Shown: positions 9,149-18,621, numbered from the stretch's first letter. The stretch: DNA of 64,000 nucleotides from CANLBN01 sp965230205 (GCA_965230205.1 OZ245996.1:2170001-2234000); one strand, 5' to 3'. A program made the numbers and translations. The notes: a model not told the origin generated them from the letters alone.

Positions 9149-9177
9149 TTTAGTCATTGCTCACTTTCCCCTATAAT
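9149..9177 (+). promoter_or_regulatory. Predicted sigma-70 promoter of hisS
   Basis: TTTAGT at 9149-9154 and a perfect TATAAT at 9172-9177 with a 17-bp spacer. The following GCCCCACC is a GC-rich discriminator of the kind linked to growth-rate control. Transcription should begin near 9184, giving a leader of about 65 nt that starts almost directly with a hairpin. Confidence 0.6.
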
Positions 9178-9188
9178 GCCCCACCTTT

Positions 9189-9217
9189 AACATTGCAGAA
9201 TTAACTCTGGCAATGTT
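9189..9217 (+). other. Leader hairpin at the 5' end of the hisS mRNA
   Basis: AACATTGC (9189-9196) and GCAATGTT (9210-9217) form a perfect 8-bp stem; AGA/TCT pairs extend it inward with one bulged G. It begins within a few bases of the predicted transcription start and ends about 30 bases before the hisS start. The right arm contains an ATG (9213) that opens a 12-codon ORF ending over the hisS start. There is only a short T run after it, so it is not a clear terminator. Confidence 0.5.
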
Positions 9218-9247
9218 TTCAATACTCATGAAACTGGTATTTACCCT

Positions 9248-10561
9248 TTGAGCAAGATTCAGGCAATCCGCGGCATGAATGACCTTCTGCCGGACAATTC
9301 TTCTTTGTGGCAATATTTGGAAAACACTATTGCTCAATGTTTACAATCTTATGGCTATCGTGAGATTCGCTTTCCATTGCTCGAAAAAACGGAGCTATTT
9401 AAGCGCTCTATTGGGGAAGTGACAGATATTGTTGAAAAAGAGATGTATACCTTTGATGATCGCAATGGTGAAAGCTTAACCTTGCGTCCAGAAGGTACCG
9501 CGTCCTGTGTACGAGCCTGTGAAGAACATGGGTTGCTATATAATCAAACTCAGCGCTTGTGGTATAGCGGACCAATGTTTCGCTATGAGCGTCCTCAAAA
9601 AGGCCGATTACGTCAGTTTCATCAGATTGGGGTTGAGACCTTTGGTATGCAAGGGCCGGATATCGATGCTGAATTGCTACTAATGACTGCCCGATTATGG
9701 AAAATATTGGGTATCTCTGATGCGGTGACTTTAGAAATTAACTCTTTAGGTACTGCTGAATCTCGCGCAGTATATAAAGAAGCGCTAGTGACATTTCTAT
9801 CGGGCGTTAAAGATCAGCTAGATGAAGACAGCCAGCGTCGTTTAAGTACCAATCCACTCCGTATTCTCGATAGCAAGAATTCGAATACGCAAGCATTATT
9901 GGCAGATGCACCTAAACTCGAAGACTATTTAGATGAGGATTCTCGTCAGCACTTTGAATCCTTAAAAGTAATTCTGGATTGTGCGGGTATTGCTTACCGC
10001 ATTAATACACGACTGGTTCGAGGGTTGGATTATTATGGCTATACCGTTTTTGAATGGGTAACCGATAAATTAGGTGCTCAGGGAACGGTGTGTGCTGGTG
10101 GCCGTTACAATGGCCTGGTTGAACAATTGGGTGGCAAGCCAACCCCTGGGGTTGGTTTTGCAATGGGAGTGGAAAGACTGATTCTTTTACTGCAAACCCT
10201 AGATAAGGTGCCGGCCTCCATTAATCAGTCTCCGGATATCTATATACTGGCTGTTTCAGGAAAGACGAATCTAGATAACGATAGCGCAGATTCTGTAAAA
10301 AGTGTTGAAGCTTATGCGCTTTCTATTGCAGAGCAGTTGCGTGAACATTGTCCCAAATTGCGTTGTCATAGTCATTGCGGCGGTGGCAGCTTTAAATCAC
10401 AAATGAAAAAAGCGGATAAAAGTGGTGCTGCGATTGCCTTGGTGATCGGTGAAGATGAAGTCAGTAATGAAAAGCTAACCATTAAATATCTACGTGATGA
10501 TCAACCACAACAAACACTGCCCATAGCAGCAGTGCTTGATAAACTAGCAGATCTAAAATAG
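9248..10561 (+). CDS. hisS: Histidyl-tRNA synthetase
   Basis: Class II synthetase charging tRNA-His. Characteristic stretches are IQAIRGMNDLLP, the motif 2 region (MFRYERPQKGRLRQFHQ), the histidine-A motif region RGLDYYGYTVFE, and the motif 3 region GGRYNGLVEQLGG ending in GVGFAMGVERL. An anticodon-binding domain follows from about residue 330. Translation appears to begin at TTG 9248: it gives MSKIQAIRGMND, and there is no in-frame ATG or GTG nearby. The TTG overlaps the TGA of a short upstream ORF (9213 or 9228 to 9251) and has no obvious Shine-Dalgarno, so coupled initiation is likely. Confidence 0.95.
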   Translation: MSKIQAIRGMNDLLPDNSSLWQYLENTIAQCLQSYGYREIRFPLLEKTELFKRSIGEVTDIVEKEMYTFDDRNGESLTLRPEGTASCVRACEEHGLLYNQTQRLWYSGPMFRYERPQKGRLRQFHQIGVETFGMQGPDIDAELLLMTARLWKILGISDAVTLEINSLGTAESRAVYKEALVTFLSGVKDQLDEDSQRRLSTNPLRILDSKNSNTQALLADAPKLEDYLDEDSRQHFESLKVILDCAGIAYRINTRLVRGLDYYGYTVFEWVTDKLGAQGTVCAGGRYNGLVEQLGGKPTPGVGFAMGVERLILLLQTLDKVPASINQSPDIYILAVSGKTNLDNDSADSVKSVEAYALSIAEQLREHCPKLRCHSHCGGGSFKSQMKKADKSGAAIALVIGEDEVSNEKLTIKYLRDDQPQQTLPIAAVLDKLADLK

Positions 10562-10617
10562 ATAAAATAAATAACCTCATTTTAATAATGTAGTAGAACA
10601 GAAGCGGGAGTAATCGA

Positions 10618-11310
10618 GTGGCAGATAATTTGACGGACGAAGAACAATTACAGATTCTAAAAAACTGGTGGAAAGAAAACGGCCGTTTTTTAATGATGAC
10701 CGTTGCTGTTGTTCTCATTGGTTATTTTGGTTGGCAGTGGTGGAATAAGTCTCAGCAAGAGTACGCTGAAAAAGCGTCTTCACTTTATATTGAGTTAGTC
10801 GATGCAGTGACAATTGGCGAAGGTCAGGAATTGAGTGATGAAAAACTAAAAACTGCCCAATTTTTAATTGATCAATTGCAGAGCGATTACAGCAAGACAC
10901 TTTATGCGGCCAATGCTTCATTATTAGCCGCTAAGTTAGCCGTTGATAAAAATGACCTTGCTAAAGCAGAGGAAGAGTTAAAGAAGGCTTTGGAGCAGGG
11001 TGACGAAGAGATTAAAACGATTGCGGCTTTAAGATTGGCCCGAGTCTATTTGGCTCAGGAAAAATATGACGATGCCTTACAATCAGCCTCTTATGATAAA
11101 GACGATACATTCACGGGACTTTATGCTGCTCTTAGAGGAGATATTTTAGTGGCAAAAGGTGATACTGCCGCTGCTGCAACTGCTTATCGTCAGGCGTTAG
11201 GGGCTTTGGATATCGGTAATAATATTCAGCGCCGTTTATTGGAAATTAAATTATCCGATTTGCCAAACGAAAGTGTTACCGAAGGCAGTGTTAGTGGGGA
11301 TAAGCCTTAA
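10618..11310 (+). CDS. yfgM: YfgM family protein (SecYEG-associated, TPR)
   Basis: Bitopic inner-membrane protein with periplasmic TPR repeats that accompanies the SecYEG translocon and the chaperone PpiD. A cytosolic N-terminus (DEEQLQILKNWWKENG) precedes a transmembrane segment at about 23-42, then TPR-like helices. The start is GTG at 10618 with GCGGGAG upstream. The stop codon TAA shares its last A with the ATG of bamB, so the two are translationally coupled. Order hisS-yfgM-bamB-der is conserved. Confidence 0.92.
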   Translation: MADNLTDEEQLQILKNWWKENGRFLMMTVAVVLIGYFGWQWWNKSQQEYAEKASSLYIELVDAVTIGEGQELSDEKLKTAQFLIDQLQSDYSKTLYAANASLLAAKLAVDKNDLAKAEEELKKALEQGDEEIKTIAALRLARVYLAQEKYDDALQSASYDKDDTFTGLYAALRGDILVAKGDTAAAATAYRQALGALDIGNNIQRRLLEIKLSDLPNESVTEGSVSGDKP

Positions 11311-12488
11311 TGCGAATTTCCCAACTGCCATCATTATCGGTTCCACTCTTGGTTTTATTGTTAATCACTTTAATGAGTGGTTGCTCGTGGTTTGGTGGCA
11401 AAAAGGAAAAACGCCCTAATGATTTGACCTCGTTAGTTCAGCGAGTTGATGTGCAGTCGCGCTGGAAAACGTCTGTTGGCTCAGGTTTAAGTAAATTATA
11501 TCGTGTTATGGCGCCCGTCATCGATCAAGATACGGTCTATGCGAATGACTACAAAGGCCGCGTATATGCCTTTGATAGGGAGACAGGTAAAACAAAGTGG
11601 CGCCAAGCGACTAAGATGGATTTGGCTGCGGGCGTCGGTATTGGTGGTGACCTAGTGTTGTTGGGGTCATTAAATGGCGATGTTGTTGCCTTGGATAGAA
11701 AAACGGGTGAGGAGCAGTGGCGCACTAACATCACTAGTGAAATCCTTGCACCGCCACAAAATAATGGTTCAGTTGTTGTCGTTCAGACAAATGACGGCAA
11801 GCTCTTAGGTCTAGATGCTAAAACCGGTGAAACCCTATGGAGCTATGTATCACAACTGCCAATTCTGACTTTGCGTGGTACTGCGACTCCTCAAGTATTG
11901 GGGCCAAATGTTATTACTGGCTTTGCCAATGGCAAGCTTCTGGCTTTATCCGCAGTTGATGGAACGCCTTATTGGGAGCGCCGGATTGCAAGCCCTCAAG
12001 GGCGCTCTGATATTGAGAGAGTGGTTGATATTGATGGCACGCCAATCATTAGTGGCCAGACAATTTATGCCACAAGCTATAATGGTACTCTCAGTGCGTT
12101 AAACCCTCGTGGTGATATTCTTTGGTCTCAGCCTACATCAAGTCATAGCAGTCCCGTTGTTATTGGCAATCGTGTCTTTGTGACAACTGCTGAAGGCTGG
12201 GTCAGAGCGTTTGCGGCTCAGACAGGTGTCGAGTTGTGGGAGAATAAAATTTTATCGGGCCGTAAGCTGGCTGCCCCCCAAAATTTAGCGGGCTTTATGG
12301 TAACTGCAGACTATGAAGGCTATGTCCATGTCTTTGACTCTGAGTCAGGCGGTATATTAGATCGCTTTCGCATTGATAAAAAAGGTGTGCGATCACCTAT
12401 GGTGTCTGATGGCACATACCTTTATGCTTTGGGCAATGATGGTACTTTAAAGTCAATTGCTGTCTATTTGTTTAAACCTTCTTCCTAG
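11310..12488 (+). CDS. bamB: Outer membrane protein assembly factor BamB
   Basis: Lipoprotein subunit of the BAM complex. Signal peptide with lipobox LMSGC, acylated Cys25. The rest is an eight-bladed PQQ-type beta-propeller with repeated blade motifs such as VYAFDRETGKTKWR, VVALDRKTGEEQWR and LLGLDAKTGETLWS. Length 392 aa matches the family. The start overlaps the yfgM stop by one base, and der follows 12 bp after the end. Confidence 0.96.
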   Translation: MRISQLPSLSVPLLVLLLITLMSGCSWFGGKKEKRPNDLTSLVQRVDVQSRWKTSVGSGLSKLYRVMAPVIDQDTVYANDYKGRVYAFDRETGKTKWRQATKMDLAAGVGIGGDLVLLGSLNGDVVALDRKTGEEQWRTNITSEILAPPQNNGSVVVVQTNDGKLLGLDAKTGETLWSYVSQLPILTLRGTATPQVLGPNVITGFANGKLLALSAVDGTPYWERRIASPQGRSDIERVVDIDGTPIISGQTIYATSYNGTLSALNPRGDILWSQPTSSHSSPVVIGNRVFVTTAEGWVRAFAAQTGVELWENKILSGRKLAAPQNLAGFMVTADYEGYVHVFDSESGGILDRFRIDKKGVRSPMVSDGTYLYALGNDGTLKSIAVYLFKPSS

Positions 12489-12500
12489 TAGGCTGTACCC

Positions 12501-13925
12501 ATGTTACCTGTCATTGCCCTCGTTGGGCGCCCTAATGTGGGTAAATCCACTTTATTCAATCGCCTTACTCGAAGTCGGGATGCCTTGGTTGCTAACTATG
12601 CGGGGCTGACACGAGATCGTAAATACGGTGAAGTTGAGTTCAATGACACAAAGATGATCTGTATTGACACTGGTGGTCTAACGGGTGGAGAAGAGGGCAT
12701 TGATGGTGCCATGGCTGAGCAATCGATACTCGCCATCGATGAAGCTGATGTCGTTTTGTTTATTGTTGATTGCCGTGCAGGTCTCACTGCAGCCGATACT
12801 CATATTGCGAATCACTTAAGAACCTCGGGTAAAAAAATTGTATTAGTCGCCAATAAAATTGATGGTAATGATCACGATATTGCGACAGCACCCTTTTACG
12901 AAATGGGTTTTGACAATATTCACCCTATTACTGCAACTCACGGTCGAGGTGTGCGTGCCTTAATGGAGGCGGTTACTGATGCTTTGCCTGAACCAGAGAC
13001 TGAGCCAGAAGAAAGTGATAGTGACTCAGATGAAAAAGGTATAAAAATAGCGGTTGTAGGCCGACCTAATGTTGGTAAATCTACGCTAGTCAATCGTATG
13101 CTGGGCGAAGATCGTGTCGTTGTTTATGACATGCCTGGGACAACGAGAGACAGTATTTATATTCATTACCAACGTTTCGATAAACCCTATACTTTAATCG
13201 ATACTGCAGGTATCCGTCGTCGTAAAAATGTTAAAGAAACCGTAGAAAAATTTTCGATTATTAAAACCTTGCAAGCCATTGATGATGCAAATGTTGTTAT
13301 TTTAATGATCGATTCTCGTGAAGGTCTGGTTGATCAAGATCTTCATCTTATGGGACATGTCATTGATGCAGGACGAGCCTTAGTTGTCGCTTTAAATAAG
13401 TGGGATGGCCTGGAACAAGAGACAAAAGAATATATAAAAAATGAATTGCAGCGGCGACTACGCTTTGTTGATTTTGCTGATATTCATTTTATTTCCGCGC
13501 TTCATGGAACGGGTGTTGGTCACTTATATGAATCGGTGGAACAGGGTTATAAATCTGCCACAGATCGCTTCTCCAGTAATTATCTCACCAAAGTATTGCA
13601 AATGGCGGTCTCTGAACATCAGCCGCCTATGATCCGTGGTCATCGGATTAAGCTACGCTACGCACACCCGGGTGGCCATAATCCGCCCATTATTGTTATT
13701 CATGGCAATCAGACAAAAGAAATTCCTGGCCACTATGTGCGTTATTTAGAAAAAACATTTCGTCGTGCCCTGGAACTTCATGGTACTCCGGTGCGTTTGC
13801 AGTTTAAATCTTCTGATAACCCCTATGCTGGCAAAACGCCAGGCACCCGCCAACAAGCGAGGCAGCGCCGGATCGCAGCCAATACTCCTAAGCGTTCACG
13901 CAATAAAAAACGAAACGATAAATAG
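12501..13925 (+). CDS. der: Ribosome biogenesis GTPase Der (EngA)
   Basis: Double-GTPase required for 50S subunit maturation. G1 loops GRPNVGKS occur at residues 9-16 and 187-194; DTGG (57-60) and NKID (118-121) mark G3 and G4 of the first domain, and DTAGIRRR and NKWD those of the second. An acidic linker (PEPETEPEESDSDSDEKG) joins the domains. A C-terminal KH-like domain and a basic tail end the protein. 474 aa is typical. Confidence 0.97.
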   Translation: MLPVIALVGRPNVGKSTLFNRLTRSRDALVANYAGLTRDRKYGEVEFNDTKMICIDTGGLTGGEEGIDGAMAEQSILAIDEADVVLFIVDCRAGLTAADTHIANHLRTSGKKIVLVANKIDGNDHDIATAPFYEMGFDNIHPITATHGRGVRALMEAVTDALPEPETEPEESDSDSDEKGIKIAVVGRPNVGKSTLVNRMLGEDRVVVYDMPGTTRDSIYIHYQRFDKPYTLIDTAGIRRRKNVKETVEKFSIIKTLQAIDDANVVILMIDSREGLVDQDLHLMGHVIDAGRALVVALNKWDGLEQETKEYIKNELQRRLRFVDFADIHFISALHGTGVGHLYESVEQGYKSATDRFSSNYLTKVLQMAVSEHQPPMIRGHRIKLRYAHPGGHNPPIIVIHGNQTKEIPGHYVRYLEKTFRRALELHGTPVRLQFKSSDNPYAGKTPGTRQQARQRRIAANTPKRSRNKKRNDK

Positions 13926-13969
13926 CAAAAATTGTCATATAAACTTCAGAAGAATATCCGAGTTTTTGA

Positions 13970-14581
13970 ATGGCAGTCGTCAACTATGTAATTAATTCCC
14001 GATACTTGTTGTGGCTCTTATTGGCTTTCCCCTCAATTCCCTTTGTTTTCGATTTCATTAAAGAAGATAAATATTACAGTGAAATGATGTATGAAACAGG
14101 TGTGTTGTCGACGCAATTATTGGTATTTACGCTTTCCATTACGCCCATGACACATGTTCTAAAGTTATGGTCCTTTGGACGATACCTAAGAAAGTGGTTA
14201 TTGCAGCGTCGGCGTTATTTTGGTGTAGCTAGTTTCGGCTACGCTTTTATTCATCTGCTGTTGTATATCCGTGAAACAGAAGAGATTATTGAAATCTACG
14301 AAGAAGCCTTATCGATTACATTAGGGTTTGGTTGGATTGCATTCTTAATTTTTATCCCCCTCGCTGTTACGTCAAATAATTATTTTATGAAATTGATGGG
14401 CAAGCGATGGAAACAGTTACAGCGTTTTGCTTATTTCGCGGCTATTGCCACTTTTGTGCATTGGATTACCTTAGGTATTTTCTTGTCACTTTGCTATCAA
14501 TGGATAGCTTTACTCGTGATTGCAAAAGTTATTCATTTGAGCTTTTACATTTTGCGCCGCCAGAATTCTTTAGCTTATTGA
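13970..14581 (+). CDS. MsrQ/YedZ-like ferric-reductase-type membrane haem protein
   Basis: 203-residue integral membrane protein with five or six hydrophobic segments. The pattern matches the ferric reductase-like transmembrane domain of MsrQ (YedZ): RRRYFGVASFGYAFIH with His95 and WKQLQRFAYFAAIATFVHW with His164, the expected haem ligands. MsrQ normally donates electrons to the periplasmic methionine sulfoxide reductase MsrP, but no msrP is adjacent, so the partner is unknown. It lies 44 bp after der and converges with dddD. Calling it msrQ proper would be over-precise. Confidence 0.7.
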   Translation: MAVVNYVINSRYLLWLLLAFPSIPFVFDFIKEDKYYSEMMYETGVLSTQLLVFTLSITPMTHVLKLWSFGRYLRKWLLQRRRYFGVASFGYAFIHLLLYIRETEEIIEIYEEALSITLGFGWIAFLIFIPLAVTSNNYFMKLMGKRWKQLQRFAYFAAIATFVHWITLGIFLSLCYQWIALLVIAKVIHLSFYILRRQNSLAY

Positions 14582-14626
14582 TTAACTATGATATCCACTT
14601 TTGTATTTATTATCAGTTGATAAATG

Positions 14627-17143
14627 TTAGGTAGGAAGAAATACTCCTTTTCCCCATCCTACAGCAGCGACTTTACGCTTTATCATTGAGTCAATTTCAC
14701 TTTCGTTATAATTTAGTTTGCTCAAGACTTTTCGTGTTGAACAGCCGAATCGCTCTGTTGGTTTTACTGCTTTAATATTTGCTTCGCTTGGGCGGATGGA
14801 ATAATGGTCAACTTGAGTGACTCGATAACCACTTGGATGTTCTGGGTAAATTGAAAACGCATAGCTGCCTCGATCAATGCCTACTGTACCATCTGCAACT
14901 CTGCTGTTTTCGGCACGAATAGTTTCAATAGATTGTGGTTCGGCGACGGCGATATCGAGTTCTCGTAATGAGTGAAGCCAATCACTTGTCTCAAGCGTTT
15001 TAAATTGCTCAGATAAAAAGTGTTTTATACTCGTTGCAGAGCGAATGGCTTGAAGTGGTTTTATTCTTTCTAGCTTTTCTAATTCACTATTGTTGGAATC
15101 AATAAATAGCCAGCCATTTTGGGTTTGATAGAAGTGAGATAGTGGATGGTTACCTAGAGCATCCCGTCCAGATGCTTCATCAAAGGGTGGTCGCCCTTTG
15201 TAATCAAAGGCAAAAGGAATTTGTGCAAGATTGGTTACTGCTGAAAGTGACGTTCTACTTCTTGATATTTTTCCAGTTTTACATTGGTGATAGAGCGCAA
15301 CGCCGATGCTCAAGCCGGCAGCAAAACCACAATTCACATCGAGTGTGCCAAGGTGTGCGTGTTCTTCCGGTGTCTCAGGACCACCAAAACGACTCATAAT
15401 GCCGCTGTGTGCCTGAATAATATCATCGTAGCCAATATAGTTAGTTTTAGGTCCCTGTTTGGGGCCGCCAAGACAGTCGAGTCGGCAAAATAAAATATCG
15501 GGATTGATCGCTTTTAAGGTTTCGCTATCTAAGCCTAAAGGTTTTATTTGGCGTTCAGGCGCATTGATAACCACTAGATCAACGGAGCGAACTAAACGAT
15601 TGAAAACTTCGCGGCCTTCATCAGTCGTTATATCGACGAGAGCTTTGTTTTTCCCCATGTCCGTTTGAAAGCTAAAAAGTACACCGATTAGTGGGTCATA
15701 TAAAGGCGTTACTGGATCAAGCTTGATAACCTCAGCACCGAAGCGTGATAAAAAAGCCGCAGAGTGTGGGCCTGCAATTACATTAGTCAGGTCGAGAACG
15801 CGTAAGTTTTCCAACCAACCTTTTCCTGTTGCAGGATGTATATTGTCACCAGTTGGGCGAGCAGTACTTTTATGATTGTCTATCTTATTGAATTCGGCTA
15901 ATGCTTCTTCATAATTGACATTTTTTCGCGGGGAGGGTGACAGCATTAATTCAGCGGATTCTTCCAGCCAGGCAATAGGTCCTGGCTGTTTCATTAATCC
16001 ATATTCAGGATCATCCACTTCAACGATTAATCCTGCCTCATTAGTGTGTTTATGATTAACCCATTCTTGTGTCGTTCGGTGAGGCGCACCGGGAATCATT
16101 TTTTCACCAAAAATGGTTCCCCACTCTGTTGATGTTTTTGTCAGAAAAGCCCTTTTCATTTTTGCAGAAATAATATCTGCCCACTTTCTGGGAAGGGGGT
16201 AAACTCCAATGGAGGTTTCACCTTCCCATTCGGCTACGGGCAAGTGTAAGTCTTTAACGTCGGGCAATCCCTCTGCCATTAATTCGTCATAGATTCCCAG
16301 AGCTTGTAGACAACGTTTAGCATGGTTGCGATGAGAAGGGCAGACACAATAAAACATGCGTCCATCAGCACAAGTGTATGTACGATAAAACGGATCGAGG
16401 TATTCCTGTAAATCATCGTAGCTTAAATCCATAGATGTATTGGACGCTTTTCGTTTTTCTATTTCTTCTTCTCTCATTGTTTTATAACGCTCGGGCAAGC
16501 CTTCGATAACATAAGAGTTGTAAGATAATCCTTCCATTAATGCAGCAGTGATGGGGACTTCAATAGAATCGCCACGCCCTGTTTTTTCCCTTTCCAATAA
16601 TGCAAACACTACAGAACTGGCAGCCAGTGTTGTTGCATAAGATGAGCCAAGTGGTAGCGGGGAAAAACTGGGGTTCAGCCCCATGAGTATGCGATTGAAC
16701 CCCATGTCTGTATAGGCGCCGGAGGTCGCTGCAACGATAGCTTCAGTGGCTTTCCAGTCTCGACGCAGTTGGTCGTTACTGGCAAAACCGGGTATCGATA
16801 AAGTAATTAAATCAGGACGCTTTATTCGTAATTGTTGAAAGTCGATACCAAGTCGCTTCATCACGCCTGGCCTGAAACTTTCAATCACGATATCGCTTTT
16901 TTCGATTAAGGCTTTTGCTTGTTCTAAACCTGTATCTGTTTTTAAATCTATTTTTAAACAATTTTTATTTCGATTGAGGATTGCATTAGCTGGATGTTGC
17001 CACTGTGGCCCTGAAGGCGGATCAATATGAATAACCGTAGCACCTAAGTCAGCTAAAATCATCGCAACTGCTGGCCCAGCAATTTGTTGTCCAAAGTCTA
17101 CTACGCATACATCTATCAAAGGTAATGGATTATTCTTTGCCAT
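14627..17143 (-). CDS. dddD: DMSP CoA-transferase/lyase DddD (tandem class III CoA-transferase)
   Basis: 838-residue fusion of two CaiB/BaiF (class III CoA-transferase) domains, about 1-410 and 440-838. DddD uses an acyl-CoA donor and DMSP, releasing dimethyl sulfide and forming 3-hydroxypropionyl-CoA. Assignment rests on this tandem architecture plus neighbours: divergent iron alcohol dehydrogenase, methylmalonate-semialdehyde-dehydrogenase-like gene and LysR gene, the known dddD-dddBCR layout. Aligning each half with formyl-CoA transferase by eye puts the catalytic Asp at Asp602 in the second half (TLDVNCGFAAG), while the first half has Ser167 (LGSSYATT). Without context, a tandem CaiB protein could serve another acid such as carnitine or a dicarboxylate. 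Confidence 0.85.
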   Translation of the reverse strand: MAKNNPLPLIDVCVVDFGQQIAGPAVAMILADLGATVIHIDPPSGPQWQHPANAILNRNKNCLKIDLKTDTGLEQAKALIEKSDIVIESFRPGVMKRLGIDFQQLRIKRPDLITLSIPGFASNDQLRRDWKATEAIVAATSGAYTDMGFNRILMGLNPSFSPLPLGSSYATTLAASSVVFALLEREKTGRGDSIEVPITAALMEGLSYNSYVIEGLPERYKTMREEEIEKRKASNTSMDLSYDDLQEYLDPFYRTYTCADGRMFYCVCPSHRNHAKRCLQALGIYDELMAEGLPDVKDLHLPVAEWEGETSIGVYPLPRKWADIISAKMKRAFLTKTSTEWGTIFGEKMIPGAPHRTTQEWVNHKHTNEAGLIVEVDDPEYGLMKQPGPIAWLEESAELMLSPSPRKNVNYEEALAEFNKIDNHKSTARPTGDNIHPATGKGWLENLRVLDLTNVIAGPHSAAFLSRFGAEVIKLDPVTPLYDPLIGVLFSFQTDMGKNKALVDITTDEGREVFNRLVRSVDLVVINAPERQIKPLGLDSETLKAINPDILFCRLDCLGGPKQGPKTNYIGYDDIIQAHSGIMSRFGGPETPEEHAHLGTLDVNCGFAAGLSIGVALYHQCKTGKISRSRTSLSAVTNLAQIPFAFDYKGRPPFDEASGRDALGNHPLSHFYQTQNGWLFIDSNNSELEKLERIKPLQAIRSATSIKHFLSEQFKTLETSDWLHSLRELDIAVAEPQSIETIRAENSRVADGTVGIDRGSYAFSIYPEHPSGYRVTQVDHYSIRPSEANIKAVKPTERFGCSTRKVLSKLNYNESEIDSMIKRKVAAVGWGKGVFLPT

Positions 17144-17414
17144 TTCTACTCATTCTTCTTACGTTAAAAATACAAGCTATTTTTCGACGATGTTAGAAGT
17201 TAATAGTGATCTGATCCAGCAATAAAAAATGGTCCTTAGGTATAATTTTTTTTATAGGGGTAGAGGAGAAAAGTAAATGTATTACGGAGGCTCAAGAGCT
17301 ATAAATTTTTTAGGGTCTCAGGGTGATTTTTTATTGCTTTCAAGTTCGGTAAGTATCGTGAACAATGGCTCAACTAACGCTTTTTGATATTCAACTACTA
17401 TCCATGAGGCTCTT
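17144..17414. promoter_or_regulatory. dddD/dddB divergent promoter region
   Basis: 271-bp spacer between the divergent starts of dddD and dddB; both promoters and the LysR-type regulator site should be here. TATAAT at 17241-17246 is a good plus-strand -10, but the position 17 bp upstream reads AGCAAT, so the promoter would need an activator. An interrupted dyad with GTTC/GAAC arms at 17344-17363 is one candidate site about 52 bp before dddB. Neither is proved. Confidence 0.45.
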
Positions 17415-18572
17415 ATGTCGACACAGATTATTCTACCGCGCACGATGCAGATTGGTCACAATGCGAGCCAGGAAATATCAAAAGTATTGAATAGCCTAGG
17501 TTGTAGTCATCCCTTAATTATTACTGACAAAATGATGGTGGAACTGGGTTATGTCGATAAAGTAAAGGAGTGTTTGTTTGAGAGCCATTTATCGGCGGAT
17601 GTGTTTCACGATACAGTCCCAGAGCCCACAGTTGCCTCGATACAGGCAGGTGTTAGAAAGGCAAGAGAAGGTGACTATGACAGTATTATCGCTCTAGGTG
17701 GCGGTAGCCCGATTGATAGCGCTAAAGCAATCAGTATCTTGAGTAAACACGGTGGCGAAATGCGGGATTATAAATTCCCTAGAATTGTTAATGAATCGGG
17801 TTTGCCGATCATTGCTATTCCTACCACGGCGGGCACTGGCTCGGAAGTCACTCGTTTTACGATTATTACTGATGAAGTGACTAGCGAAAAGATGCTCTGT
17901 GTGGGTATGGGATTTATGCCAATAGCCGCTCTTGTCGATTATTCGTTAACCTTAAGTCTGCCTCAGCGAACAACAGCTGATACAGGCATTGATGCATTAA
18001 CACATGCTATTGAGTCCTATGTCAGTAAAAAAGCCAGCCCTTATAGTGATAGTCAGGCATTGTCAGCAATGCGACTTTTTGGGCCTAATTTACGCAGAGC
18101 TTATGAAGATGGTAGCGATCATCAAGCACGCGAGGCGATGATGCTCGGTTCCACACTGGCGGGCATTGCATTTTCTAATGCCTCTGTGGCCTTAGTCCAT
18201 GGAATGAGTCGTCCTATTGGTGCGGCTTTTCATGTGCCCCATGGTTTGTCTAACGCGATGTTATTGCCATCGGTTACAAAATTCTCTATTCCGGAAGCTA
18301 CTGAGCGCTATGCCGATTGCGCTCGCGCTATGGGGGTGGCAAATTTCCAGGATGATGATGAGCTTGCGAATAATAAATTATTAGATGAGCTAGAAGCGTT
18401 AAATCATGATTTAAATGTACCAACAGCACAAGAATTTGGCATTGATAAGCAAGAATTTTTTAATTTAATGCCGACAATGGCTGAGCAGGCGTTGGTGTCG
18501 GGTTCGCCTGGTAATAATCCTCGTGTGCCAACGATTGATGAAATGGTCGAGATATATACCCAGTTGTGGTAA
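17415..18572 (+). CDS. dddB: Iron-containing alcohol dehydrogenase DddB
   Basis: Group III Fe-dependent alcohol dehydrogenase, 385 aa. The nucleotide-binding loop is GGGSPIDSAKA (95-105). Metal ligands are Asp193, His197, His262 and His276 (GIDALTHAIE, LVHGMSRP, HVPHG). In ddd clusters this enzyme is thought to oxidise the 3-hydroxypropionate unit left after DMSP cleavage to malonate semialdehyde. TGAGG precedes the ATG. It is divergent from dddD and followed by dddC 126 bp downstream. Taken alone it could oxidise other alcohols; the name rests on context. Confidence 0.82.
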   Translation: MSTQIILPRTMQIGHNASQEISKVLNSLGCSHPLIITDKMMVELGYVDKVKECLFESHLSADVFHDTVPEPTVASIQAGVRKAREGDYDSIIALGGGSPIDSAKAISILSKHGGEMRDYKFPRIVNESGLPIIAIPTTAGTGSEVTRFTIITDEVTSEKMLCVGMGFMPIAALVDYSLTLSLPQRTTADTGIDALTHAIESYVSKKASPYSDSQALSAMRLFGPNLRRAYEDGSDHQAREAMMLGSTLAGIAFSNASVALVHGMSRPIGAAFHVPHGLSNAMLLPSVTKFSIPEATERYADCARAMGVANFQDDDELANNKLLDELEALNHDLNVPTAQEFGIDKQEFFNLMPTMAEQALVSGSPGNNPRVPTIDEMVEIYTQLW

Positions 18573-18621
18573 AACACTTAATTGTAATCGATAGAAAAAT
18601 AAAAGATAAAAAGAATTTTCC

